Shown piece by piece: positions 15,441 to 23,020 of a stretch of 64,000 nucleotides of DNA. The DNA comes from Oscillospiraceae bacterium (GTDB lineage Bacteria; Bacillota; Clostridia; Oscillospirales; Oscillospiraceae). Below the pieces are notes generated by a model. It saw only the letters and a program-made list of their open reading frames with translations, was not told the origin of the DNA and searched no databases. Location: positions 1-64,000 of the forward strand of contig JAFQTF010000035.1 of assembly GCA_017409205.1 (NCBI GenBank). The letters run 5' to 3'. How positions within the stretch are numbered: the first letter of the stretch is position 1; each line of letters starts with the position of its first letter. A program made the position numbers and the translations under genes.

Positions 15441-16622
15441 ATGGACAATCGATTGCGGAATAATAAGCTTCGTTCCATTTTTGCTCTGGCGCTGCGGACA
15501 GCTGCCCTCCTGGCCTGCACCGGCCCCATCATGCAGACCTTTCTGGCAAGCCTCGGCTTTTCCAGCCGGTTCATTTACATCAACACGACATTGGTACAGG
15601 CAGCCAATATTCTGACCTCCTCCCTTTGTGCCCAATGGGCGGACAAGGGCAGCGTCATCAGACGTTCTGCCATCTGTGAGATCCCCCATGCGCTGCTGTA
15701 CCTCTGCTACATTCCCCTGTGTCTGTGGAAATCCCCCAGTTTCACATCCTTTGCGCTGCTGACGCTGATATGCCTGCTGCAGTCTGCCTGTATTGCGCTG
15801 TATACGGTCTGCGAGTACAAGCTGCCCTACTTCATTTACGGCCCCAAGGATTACGGCACTGTGCTGGCCATCAGTGGCATCGTTTCCTCCCTGATTTCTC
15901 TGGGAGCAGGCATCGTTATTACAAAGCTGGCAGGCATCATGGACTATTCCACGCTGATGCTGGGCGCCTGCGTTATTTCCTGTGTGATGATGGGCATCAG
16001 CTCCCTTCTGCACGTTCTACAGAAGCCCCTGCATCAGCTCCATACCCCCACGGAAAAGGTCGCTGCCGGGAGCAGCCTCTCCATTTTCCGGGAACCGGTT
16101 TTTTACCGGATGATCCCTGCCAATCTGCTGCGGGGTTTCGCCTACGGCACCACCACTGTTATGGCAGGCATTGCCCTGGATCTTGGCTATGACCAGAGTG
16201 TTTCCACTTCTCTGGTATCCTTCCAGTCCGGCGCCATGCTGCTGGGCTGCGGTCTCTTTGCTCTCAGCACAAGGTATCTTTCTGCCCGGACCATGATGCT
16301 GCTGGGCAGCCTGGCCTTTGCGCTGCTGCCAGTGATGCTGATCCCTGGTCAGGGCCTGTTCCTGGTGATCTTCGGCGTGGTGTTCTTCGGCCGGACACTG
16401 GTGGATTATGCTACCCCATCCCTGCTGCGGCTGGCGGTGCCTGTGGAACTGGCCGGTCCCTACAATGCCTGGCGGATGATCCTGCATTTTTCCGGTACGC
16501 TGCTGGCCACCACCGTGGCGGCCATGATCCCGGTCTGGGCTCTGCTGGGGCTGACGATGACCGCCCAGCTGATCTCCGGTATTTCCTACTTCGCAGACAA
16601 AGACATGAAAAATGCCGCCTGA
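15441..16622 (+). CDS. MFS transporter
   Basis: The ~393-aa protein has about 12 hydrophobic segments in two halves, with a central polar loop around HTPTEKVAAGSS. This is the layout of a major facilitator, possibly a drug or metabolite exporter. ATG 15441 is chosen because it opens at the basic MDNRLRNNKLR segment before the first helix. ATG 15423 and GTG 15387 are in frame, none has a good ribosome-binding site, and the promoter at 15367-15395 makes 15387 unlikely. Substrate cannot be inferred. Confidence 0.75.
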   Translation: MDNRLRNNKLRSIFALALRTAALLACTGPIMQTFLASLGFSSRFIYINTTLVQAANILTSSLCAQWADKGSVIRRSAICEIPHALLYLCYIPLCLWKSPSFTSFALLTLICLLQSACIALYTVCEYKLPYFIYGPKDYGTVLAISGIVSSLISLGAGIVITKLAGIMDYSTLMLGACVISCVMMGISSLLHVLQKPLHQLHTPTEKVAAGSSLSIFREPVFYRMIPANLLRGFAYGTTTVMAGIALDLGYDQSVSTSLVSFQSGAMLLGCGLFALSTRYLSARTMMLLGSLAFALLPVMLIPGQGLFLVIFGVVFFGRTLVDYATPSLLRLAVPVELAGPYNAWRMILHFSGTLLATTVAAMIPVWALLGLTMTAQLISGISYFADKDMKNAA

Positions 16623-16628
16623 AATGTA

Positions 16629-16660
16629 TCCCCGGAACCGGGCATGGTTCCGGGGATGTT
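16629..16660 (+). terminator. terminator of the MFS gene
   Basis: CCCCGGAACC (16631-16640) pairs with GGTTCCGGGG (16647-16656), followed by ATGTTTTG. Confidence 0.7.
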
Positions 16661-16690
16661 TTGTCAAAGCCATCACCTGAGGTCCGGGAA

Positions 16691-16735
16691 TATGCAAAAA
16701 ACCGGGGAAAGCAGCTTGCTTTCCCCGGTTTTTAC
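16691..16735. terminator. strong bidirectional terminator
   Basis: AAACCGGGGAAAGC pairs perfectly with GCTTTCCCCGGTTT around a short AGCTT loop. A-rich and T-rich flanks lie on either side. It ends the rqcP operon on the minus strand and backs up the MFS terminator. Confidence 0.8.
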
Positions 16736-16971
16736 ACTTCCTTATACATGGCGGCGGCGTCATCCTTGCGGACGGTTTCGGCCACCTGCAGCACTTCCAC
16801 GGCCACCGTCCGGGTGCCCATGGAGATCTCGATCCTGTCGCCCACTTTTACATCATAGCTGGCCTTGACCACCCGGCCGTTGACACTGATGCGGCCGTTG
16901 TCGCAGGCTTCGTTGGCCACGGTACGGCGCTTGATCAGGCGGGAGACCTTCAGATATTTATCCAGTCTCAT
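16732..16971 (-). CDS. rqcP: S4-domain RNA-binding protein RqcP (YabO/Hsp15-like)
   Basis: The 79-aa protein is a single S4 domain: MRLDKYLKVSRLIKRRTVAN, then GRISVNGRVVKASYDVKVGD. RqcP works with RqcH in ribosome-associated quality control, helping to add C-terminal alanine tails to stalled nascent chains on the 50S subunit. Its neighbours HU and a SpoVB-like flippase recall the yabM-yabO region of other Firmicutes. mazG, yabP, yabQ and divIC are absent here. The gene starts 3 nt after the HU stop. Confidence 0.9.
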   Translation of the reverse strand: MRLDKYLKVSRLIKRRTVANEACDNGRISVNGRVVKASYDVKVGDRIEISMGTRTVAVEVLQVAETVRKDDAAAMYKEV

Positions 16972-16974
16972 GGC

Positions 16975-17250
16975 TTACTTAGCAATGTTGTCCTTCAGCG
17001 CCTTGCTGGCCTTGAAGGTGGGAACCCGGGTGGCGGGGATCTCAATGGATTCCTTGGTATGAGGGTTGCGGCCAACGCGGGCTTCTCTGGTCTTGGTCTC
17101 GAAGGTACCAAAGCCGGAGAGCTGGACTTTTTCACCCTTCACAAGGCTGGCGGTGATGGCATCAATGGCGGCATTCAGAACCCGTTCGGTATCCTTTTTG
17201 GTCAGACCGGCACTCTCGGCTGCGAGGGCGATCAGTTCGGTTTTATTCAT
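16975..17250 (-). CDS. hup: HU-family nucleoid protein
   Basis: The 91-aa protein is a complete HU/IHF-family member, starting MNKTELIALAAESAGLTKKD and containing the signature GFGTFETKTREARVGRNPHT, which includes the beta-arm. HU dimers bend and compact DNA. ATG 17250 is chosen since the upstream extension has no ribosome-binding site and HU begins at this Met. It sits between the flippase gene and rqcP. Confidence 0.95.
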   Translation of the reverse strand: MNKTELIALAAESAGLTKKDTERVLNAAIDAITASLVKGEKVQLSGFGTFETKTREARVGRNPHTKESIEIPATRVPTFKASKALKDNIAK

Positions 17251-17335
17251 ATAAAAAACTCCTCGTTTCAATCCCAAAATCGGATATTAGATTAACATAA
17301 TACAGAATAAATTGCAAGTAAATTTTTGAGAAATC

Positions 17336-18931
17336 TTACAATTTCAGGATTTTTGCAATCTTTTCTCCCTTGGGAAGGAGCAGGCAGTCTTCCCGGGTGA
17401 TGACTTTGAACTTCACAGCCAGGAAACAGTAGACCATAACGCCCACTAGAATGGGAGCGGCGCAGAGGATCAGGCGGCTGCCGATGCCGAGCGTCTTCAG
17501 GCCGAACCAGCTGAGCCAGGTGAGAATGCCCATGATCAGGGCGGCCAGGAAGGGCCGGACCAGGTTTTTCAGCAGGGCAGGGGGTTCCTCCAGCAGACGC
17601 CGGATGGAGAAGATATTCAGGGCGCAGATGCACATATAGCACAGCAGTGTGCCGATGGGAGTGCCCAGAATGTTGATGTGGGGATTTCCGGTGAGGATGT
17701 ACACAGCTGCCAGCTTCAGCAGGCCGCCCATGAACATATTCAGCACCGGACGTCCGGCCCGGCCGTGGGCCTGCATGATGGCGGTGGTCACCAGCACCAC
17801 GGCATTGAACATAATGGATAAGCCCAGAACGGTCATCAGCCGGGAAGCCAGCGCAAGCTTTTCGCCGGTGTAGCCGCCCAGCAGGGCGGTGACAGGCTCA
17901 GCCAGAACGGCAAGACCAAAGGCACAGGGCATGGAGATCAGGCCGGTGATCCGGGAGGCGGATTCTTCGGTTTCCCGGGCACCCCGGTAATTGCACAGTG
18001 TCAGCTGAGAGGTGATGGCGGGAATGATGCTGATGGTGATGGGGGTGATGAAGGCGCAGGGCATATTGAAGATGGTCTGGGTCATGTTATAGATGCCCTT
18101 CATGGTATCGGCATCGCCCTGGGAATAGCCCAGATTCAGAAGCTGGCCCATGTACAGCTTGGTTTCCAGCATGGTCAGGATCTGCAGGCCGGCGCTGCCC
18201 ACGGTGATGGGAATGGCAATGATCAGCAGTCCCTTGGCGGTCTGGCCGAAAGAGGTGACGCCTTCATCGGTGATGGGCAGCGTCTTAAACTGTCTGCGGA
18301 AGCAGCCGAAGAGATAAATGGCGGAGATAAGGCAGCTTGCGGTGACGCCCAGAATGGCGCCGCCTGCAGCCAGGGGGATGCTTCCCGTCATTTTCAGCAG
18401 ACCTACGGCAGCTACGATGCCCACGATCAGCTTGGTGATGGCTTCCAGCACCTGGGAGATGGAGGTGGGCAGCATATTGCTCTGACCCTGGAAGAAGCCC
18501 CGGAAGGTGCTCATGATGCAGATCAGCAGCACACAGGGACCTAAGCATCCGATGGCGGCCCAGGCGTCAGGCTGCTCCTGGAAGGCAGCCAGCTGACGGC
18601 AGAACACCGTCATCAGGAAGCTGCCGGAGATGCCCAGGGCCAGGAAAATGGTCCGGGCGGTGGAATAGACCCGGCGGACCTGATTATAGTGGCCCAGGGA
18701 GGAAGCCTGAGAGATCATCCGGCTCATGGCCACCGGCAGACCGGCGGTGGAGATCATCAGCAGGACGTTGTAGATCTCATAGGCGGTATTGAAATAGCTG
18801 AAGCCCTGCTCGCCGATGATGGCGTTGAGGGGGATTTTGTACAGCGCGCCGATAACCTTGACGATGGCAGTGGCCATGGCAAGCAGAGCGGTGCCCTGCA
18901 GGAAATTTTGCTGCTTTTTGGTGTCGGACAT
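17336..18931 (-). CDS. SpoVB/MurJ-like polysaccharide flippase
   Basis: The 531-aa membrane protein of the MOP (MATE-like) superfamily has about 14 hydrophobic segments and starts at ATG 18931 behind AGAAAGGA. The N-terminal LQGTALLAMATAIVKVIGALYKIPL and FSYFNTAYEIYN segments are typical of the SpoVB/YabM group, which moves lipid-linked cell-wall or spore-cortex precursors across the membrane. It leads the HU and rqcP genes, but an 85-nt gap before HU could hold a further promoter. Whether it serves sporulation or vegetative wall synthesis is open. Confidence 0.88.
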   Translation of the reverse strand: MSDTKKQQNFLQGTALLAMATAIVKVIGALYKIPLNAIIGEQGFSYFNTAYEIYNVLLMISTAGLPVAMSRMISQASSLGHYNQVRRVYSTARTIFLALGISGSFLMTVFCRQLAAFQEQPDAWAAIGCLGPCVLLICIMSTFRGFFQGQSNMLPTSISQVLEAITKLIVGIVAAVGLLKMTGSIPLAAGGAILGVTASCLISAIYLFGCFRRQFKTLPITDEGVTSFGQTAKGLLIIAIPITVGSAGLQILTMLETKLYMGQLLNLGYSQGDADTMKGIYNMTQTIFNMPCAFITPITISIIPAITSQLTLCNYRGARETEESASRITGLISMPCAFGLAVLAEPVTALLGGYTGEKLALASRLMTVLGLSIMFNAVVLVTTAIMQAHGRAGRPVLNMFMGGLLKLAAVYILTGNPHINILGTPIGTLLCYMCICALNIFSIRRLLEEPPALLKNLVRPFLAALIMGILTWLSWFGLKTLGIGSRLILCAAPILVGVMVYCFLAVKFKVITREDCLLLPKGEKIAKILKL

Positions 18932-19026
18932 AATAGAATCCTTTCTGCGGAACAAAGATAGGATGAAGATATAAGACAGGGCGCAGAAACCGGATATCTT
19001 ATATCTGATATCTTATCACTTACATC

Positions 19027-20343
19027 TTATTTGTTTTCCTCGAAAAGACGGGGAATGGCGTAGGAGGTCAGTTCTTCCACAACTTCCTTCAGATCGATGG
19101 TGGGGAACTGGCCATTCTGGTAAAGGATCCTGCCCCGGACCATGGTCATGGCCACGTCGCCGCCCTTGGCGGACCAGACAAGACCATTGAGCACATTGTG
19201 GCAGGGGATCAGATGGGGTGCGGAGAAATCCACCAGCACGATGTCTGCGTCCATGCCGGGCTGAAGCATACCACATTCGGCGCTGCGGCCCTGAGCCTGG
19301 GCACCGGTGACGGTGGCCATCATCAGAGCTGCGGAAGCAGGCAGGGCGGCGGGATTGCCGGAGGCGGAACGTTCGGTCATGGCGGCGCAGCGCATGACTT
19401 CAAACAGATCCAGATTACCGCACTCGATGGCGCCGCCGGTACCCAGCGCCACATTCATGCCGGCCTTGACACATTCCAGAATGGGGGTGGCAGGGTTGCC
19501 GCACTTGGCGCTGGCCAGGGGGGTGGCAACGGCGCTTACCTTTTTTCTGCCCAGCAGCTTTCTCTCGTGGTCTTCCAGACAGGCGCAGCCGGCGGCGGTG
19601 GCAGGTACGGCAAAGAGCCGGTGGCAGCTTAAAAGCTCCCCGGGGCCCATGCCGGTGCGGTCCAGACAGGACTCCACTTCAGACCGGGTTTCAGCCAGGT
19701 GCAGCTGCATGCCGATGCCCTTCTCAGTGGCGTAGCCTGCCAGCGCTTCCCAGAGCTTGTAGTTGCTGGTGTACTCGGCATAGATGCCGGCATCGATCCT
19801 GATGCGGCCGTTGTCGAAGCCGTGCCACTTGTCCACCACCTTCACAAGCTCCTGGCACTGTTCATCGGTATCAAAATCAAAGTCTTCGTTCTGGTCGATA
19901 AACCGGTAGGAGGAAAGCGCCAGATTGGCCTTGATGCCGGATTCTTTCACGGCCTCAGCAGTGGCATTGGGATAGTAGTACAGGTCGGAAACGGAGGTGA
20001 CGCCGAAGCGCAGACACTCGGCGATGGACAGCAGGGCAGCGGCTTTGGCGCTGCGGGAGTCCATTTTGGTCTCCTTCTGAAGCAATGCCTCCAGAGCCTC
20101 CTGGCCGGACAGGTCATCGGTGAAGCTGCGCAGGCTGGCGGTTGCCAGATGGGTATGGCAGTTGATAAGACCGGGGATGGCGACCATACCGGTGCCGTCG
20201 ATAATGGTTTTGGGCTGGCCCTCCGGTGCGGTCTTTTCGATGGAGAGGATCCTGCCGTCTTCAATGGCAATATATGCCCCGAACAGCACATCCATTCGGG
20301 GGTTCATGGTCACAACAGTGACGTTGGAGATCAGGGTATCCAA
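19027..20343 (-). CDS. MTA/SAH-deaminase-like amidohydrolase with altered active site
   Basis: The 438-aa protein starts at TTG 20343 behind AAAGGA. It has the amidohydrolase layout of 5'-methylthioadenosine/S-adenosylhomocysteine deaminases: PGLINCHTHLA (metal His pair) and LHLAETRSEVE (His and Glu). Two key positions differ from the family: the usual AHC reads AGC, and the metal-binding GTDG reads GTGG (residue 303, Asp to Gly). The usual HNPxSN segment is also replaced (ATPLAS). Deamination of adenosine derivatives is therefore doubtful; another role or a pseudoenzyme is possible. It may be co-transcribed with the flippase gene. Confidence 0.8.
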   Translation of the reverse strand: MDTLISNVTVVTMNPRMDVLFGAYIAIEDGRILSIEKTAPEGQPKTIIDGTGMVAIPGLINCHTHLATASLRSFTDDLSGQEALEALLQKETKMDSRSAKAAALLSIAECLRFGVTSVSDLYYYPNATAEAVKESGIKANLALSSYRFIDQNEDFDFDTDEQCQELVKVVDKWHGFDNGRIRIDAGIYAEYTSNYKLWEALAGYATEKGIGMQLHLAETRSEVESCLDRTGMGPGELLSCHRLFAVPATAAGCACLEDHERKLLGRKKVSAVATPLASAKCGNPATPILECVKAGMNVALGTGGAIECGNLDLFEVMRCAAMTERSASGNPAALPASAALMMATVTGAQAQGRSAECGMLQPGMDADIVLVDFSAPHLIPCHNVLNGLVWSAKGGDVAMTMVRGRILYQNGQFPTIDLKEVVEELTSYAIPRLFEENK

Positions 20344-20380
20344 AAGGTTCAGTCCTTTCGTGGGAATGGTGGGATCATAG

Positions 20381-20478
20381 AATTGACAGTTGACAGTTAA
20401 GGTACCGCCTTTGCCGATGTTTTAAAATCGTACTCGAAGAAGATACCACAACTGTCAACTTTCAACTGTAAACTGTCG
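20381..20478. repeat. small inverted-repeat element
   Basis: AATTGACAGTTGACAGTT on the left is mirrored by ACTGTCAACTTTCAACTG and AACTGTC on the right, around a ~50-bp centre. It lies in the gap between hemZ and the amidohydrolase gene and looks like a short palindromic intergenic repeat. Confidence 0.55.
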
Positions 20479-20491
20479 GTTGCTTGCGCTG

Positions 20492-21910
20492 TTACATCAG
20501 CGCAAACATTTCTTCTTTTTGCCGCAGCACATCGTCGATCATCTCAATATACTGCTCCGGGAATTTGGGGTTGTGGAATCTGCGCAGGCTGCCATCGGAG
20601 AAATTCACCTTGTTCATTCCGCCGCCGCCCAGAGAGAGAATGGTATGGACTTCCTCCATCATGTAAATGTTGTAAAGGCAGTCCAGATTGTCCCGGCTCC
20701 AGCCCACATTTTCAAAGGAGCCGGACATGTATTTCTGGCGGTAAAGGTAATAGGGCTTGTAGCCTAAGGCTCGCAGCGTCTCATTGGCATAGGCCACCAT
20801 TTCGGTTACTTCCTCTGCAGAGGGCAGGGTGACTCGCTTTTCAAACAGGTCTGCGCCTTTTTTCAGCGCCAGGGTATGGACGGTGATGTTGGCGGGATTC
20901 AGCGCAGCCACGGTGTCCAGCGACCGCTTGAAGCCCTCTACAGTATCCTCCGGCAGACCGGCGATGAGATCCATGTTGATGGCTTTGAAACCGGCATTTA
21001 CCGCTTCGTGATAGGCCCGCACCACATCCGCTGCCTTGTGGGGGCGGGCACAGGCCCGGAGGACATGATCCTCCATGGTCTGGGGATTGATGCTCATGCG
21101 GTCGGCGCCGTGCCGGAAGATGGTACGCAGCTTCTCTTCGCTCAGGGTATCGGGACGACCGCCCTCCACCGTAAATTCCAGACACCGGGAAAGATCAAAG
21201 CTTTCGTGGATGGCATCCAGAAGCCGGGCCATCTGATCGCTGGTCAGGGTGGTGGGGGTACCGCCGCCGATGTAGACGGAGCGGATATGGCGGCCGGATT
21301 CCCGCAAAAGGCGGCCGGTGACGGCCATTTCCTGCATCAGGGCGTCCAGATAAGGCTCCAGCAGCTCGGTCTTTTTGCCCACAGTGCGGCTGACAAAGCT
21401 GCAGTAGCTGCACCGGGTGGGGCAGAAGGGGATGCCCACATAGAGGGAAACATCCGCAGGTTCCAGAAGACGGGCGGCGCGGACGGTGGAAACAGAGCAG
21501 TCCACGGCCAGACGGATCCGGTCATCGGTAACGTAGTAAACGTCCTTCATCAGCTTTCCGGCAGATTTGGGAGTGCCGCCTTCCAGCATGTGTTTGGTGG
21601 TGATCTTGGTGGGGCGGACACCGGCCAGAGCACCCCAGGCAGGGAGGCTGGGCAGCAGCTGAATGGCTGCCAGGTAGTAGCTCTGCTGCAGGGCCCGGCG
21701 GCGCAGCCGCACGGTTTCCTCCGCGGCCTTCAGGCGGCGGGAGGCGGTAACGGTTTTGCCATTCAGGGTGATCCTGGCAGAGGCAGTGAGCCAAACAGGA
21801 CTCCGGTGCAGCACGGAAAGGGCTTCGCCCTCCGTCCCTTCGGGGAACAGGGACATCTGCAGCTGCTCCACGGCATAACGGTCATCATGACCGATGAGTG
21901 TCAGTTTCAT
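20492..21910 (-). CDS. hemZ: oxygen-independent coproporphyrinogen dehydrogenase-like HemZ
   Basis: The 472-aa radical-SAM protein has the [4Fe-4S] cysteine motif CPTRCSYCSF at about residue 177, preceded by the HemZ-specific N-terminal domain (~150 residues, including WGALAGVRPTKI). YIGGGTPTTL is also typical. HemZ proteins are coproporphyrinogen-III-oxidase paralogues found at the end of the clostridial recJ-relA-dtd cluster; their actual substrate is not established in many anaerobes. It begins 3 nt after the MBL gene stop. Confidence 0.9.
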   Translation of the reverse strand: MKLTLIGHDDRYAVEQLQMSLFPEGTEGEALSVLHRSPVWLTASARITLNGKTVTASRRLKAAEETVRLRRRALQQSYYLAAIQLLPSLPAWGALAGVRPTKITTKHMLEGGTPKSAGKLMKDVYYVTDDRIRLAVDCSVSTVRAARLLEPADVSLYVGIPFCPTRCSYCSFVSRTVGKKTELLEPYLDALMQEMAVTGRLLRESGRHIRSVYIGGGTPTTLTSDQMARLLDAIHESFDLSRCLEFTVEGGRPDTLSEEKLRTIFRHGADRMSINPQTMEDHVLRACARPHKAADVVRAYHEAVNAGFKAINMDLIAGLPEDTVEGFKRSLDTVAALNPANITVHTLALKKGADLFEKRVTLPSAEEVTEMVAYANETLRALGYKPYYLYRQKYMSGSFENVGWSRDNLDCLYNIYMMEEVHTILSLGGGGMNKVNFSDGSLRRFHNPKFPEQYIEMIDDVLRQKEEMFALM

Positions 21911-21913
21911 AGC

Positions 21914-22510
21914 TTATACTTTCTTCATGAAGGGATTATACTCCCGTTCCACAGCCAAAGTTGTCGCTCTGTTGTGGCCGGGGAGAACCCGGTAGTCGCC
22001 CTCCAGGGACTTCAGCCGGGCCAGAGACTGCATGATGGCATCGGGATCGCCGCCGGGCAGATCCGTACGGCCGCAGGAATGGCAGAACAGGGTGTCGCCG
22101 GAGAGGATCACATCGTCCACAAACAGGCAGACGGAGCCACCGGTATGGCCGGGGGTGTGCATGACGCGGATGCTGAGACCAGCCAGCTCCAGCACATCGC
22201 CCTCGTCATAATGGTGGGTATAGTACAGAGGACCGGCGGTGAACTTTTCCGGCAGCAGCAGATCGTCGGGATGGATATAGACCCGGCAGTTGGTCTTTTC
22301 TGCCAGCTCCTTTACAGCACCCACATGGTCAAAATGGCCGTGGGTCAGGAGAATAGCCTCCAGAGTCAGGCCCTTTTCTTCCAGATATTTCAGCACCTTG
22401 TTGGCGTTTCCGCCGGGATCGATGACGACGCAGGATTTTGCCTTTTCCTCCCGGATCAGATAGCAGTTGACAAAATAGATGCCAAGCTCCATGGTATCGA
22501 TCTTCAGCAT
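21914..22510 (-). CDS. MBL-fold hydrolase (glyoxalase-II-like)
   Basis: The 198-aa protein carries LTHGHFDHVGA (the THxHxDH metal site), HTPGHTGGSVCLF and SGDTLFCHSCGR, and a late LPGHN motif, all as in YcbL-type single-domain glyoxalase-II-like enzymes. It is a cytoplasmic zinc hydrolase probably acting on thioesters such as lactoylglutathione analogues. It is conserved in this operon next to dtd in clostridia. Confidence 0.9.
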   Translation of the reverse strand: MLKIDTMELGIYFVNCYLIREEKAKSCVVIDPGGNANKVLKYLEEKGLTLEAILLTHGHFDHVGAVKELAEKTNCRVYIHPDDLLLPEKFTAGPLYYTHHYDEGDVLELAGLSIRVMHTPGHTGGSVCLFVDDVILSGDTLFCHSCGRTDLPGGDPDAIMQSLARLKSLEGDYRVLPGHNRATTLAVEREYNPFMKKV

Positions 22511-22525
22511 GGGGTGCCTCCTTTT

Positions 22526-22990
22526 TTAGTGGCGGGGGGTGTCCATCAGCACTTCGGTGTCCAGGATCAGAGTGATGGGCCCGTCGTTGATGGATTCCAC
22601 CTTCATGTCGGCGCCAAACCGGCCGTGCTGGGGGGGATAACCCAGTTCGGCACAGATGGACAGGAATTTTTCGTACAGTGCATTGCCCAGTTCGGGACCG
22701 GCGGCATCAGTGAAGCTGGGACGGCGGCCCTTGCGGCAGTTGCCGTAGAGGGTGAACTGGCTCACCACCAGCACCTCGCCCTGAACGGCTTCCAGACCCA
22801 AGTTCATCTTTCCGTTTTCATCTTCAAAGACCCGCAGCCCCAGGGCCTTTTCGGCCAGGTACCGACATTCCTTTTCGGTGTCATTGGGACCGACACCCAG
22901 CAGGATCAGAAATCCCTGACCGATCTTGCCCACCACTTCGCCGTCAATGGTGACGGAGGCGGATTTGACTCTTGTTAATACAGCGCGCAT
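22526..22990 (-). CDS. dtd: D-aminoacyl-tRNA deacylase
   Basis: The 154-aa protein shows SQFTLYGNCRKGRRPSF and the late DGPITLILDT segment (the usual cross-subunit motif carries NxGPxT). It removes D-amino acids from tRNAs by RNA-based catalysis in a cytoplasmic dimer. It lies between relA and the MBL gene in a tightly packed operon. Confidence 0.95.
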   Translation of the reverse strand: MRAVLTRVKSASVTIDGEVVGKIGQGFLILLGVGPNDTEKECRYLAEKALGLRVFEDENGKMNLGLEAVQGEVLVVSQFTLYGNCRKGRRPSFTDAAGPELGNALYEKFLSICAELGYPPQHGRFGADMKVESINDGPITLILDTEVLMDTPRH

Positions 22991-23020
22991 TGGAATGATC
23001 TCCTTTCAGAGGGAACGATT

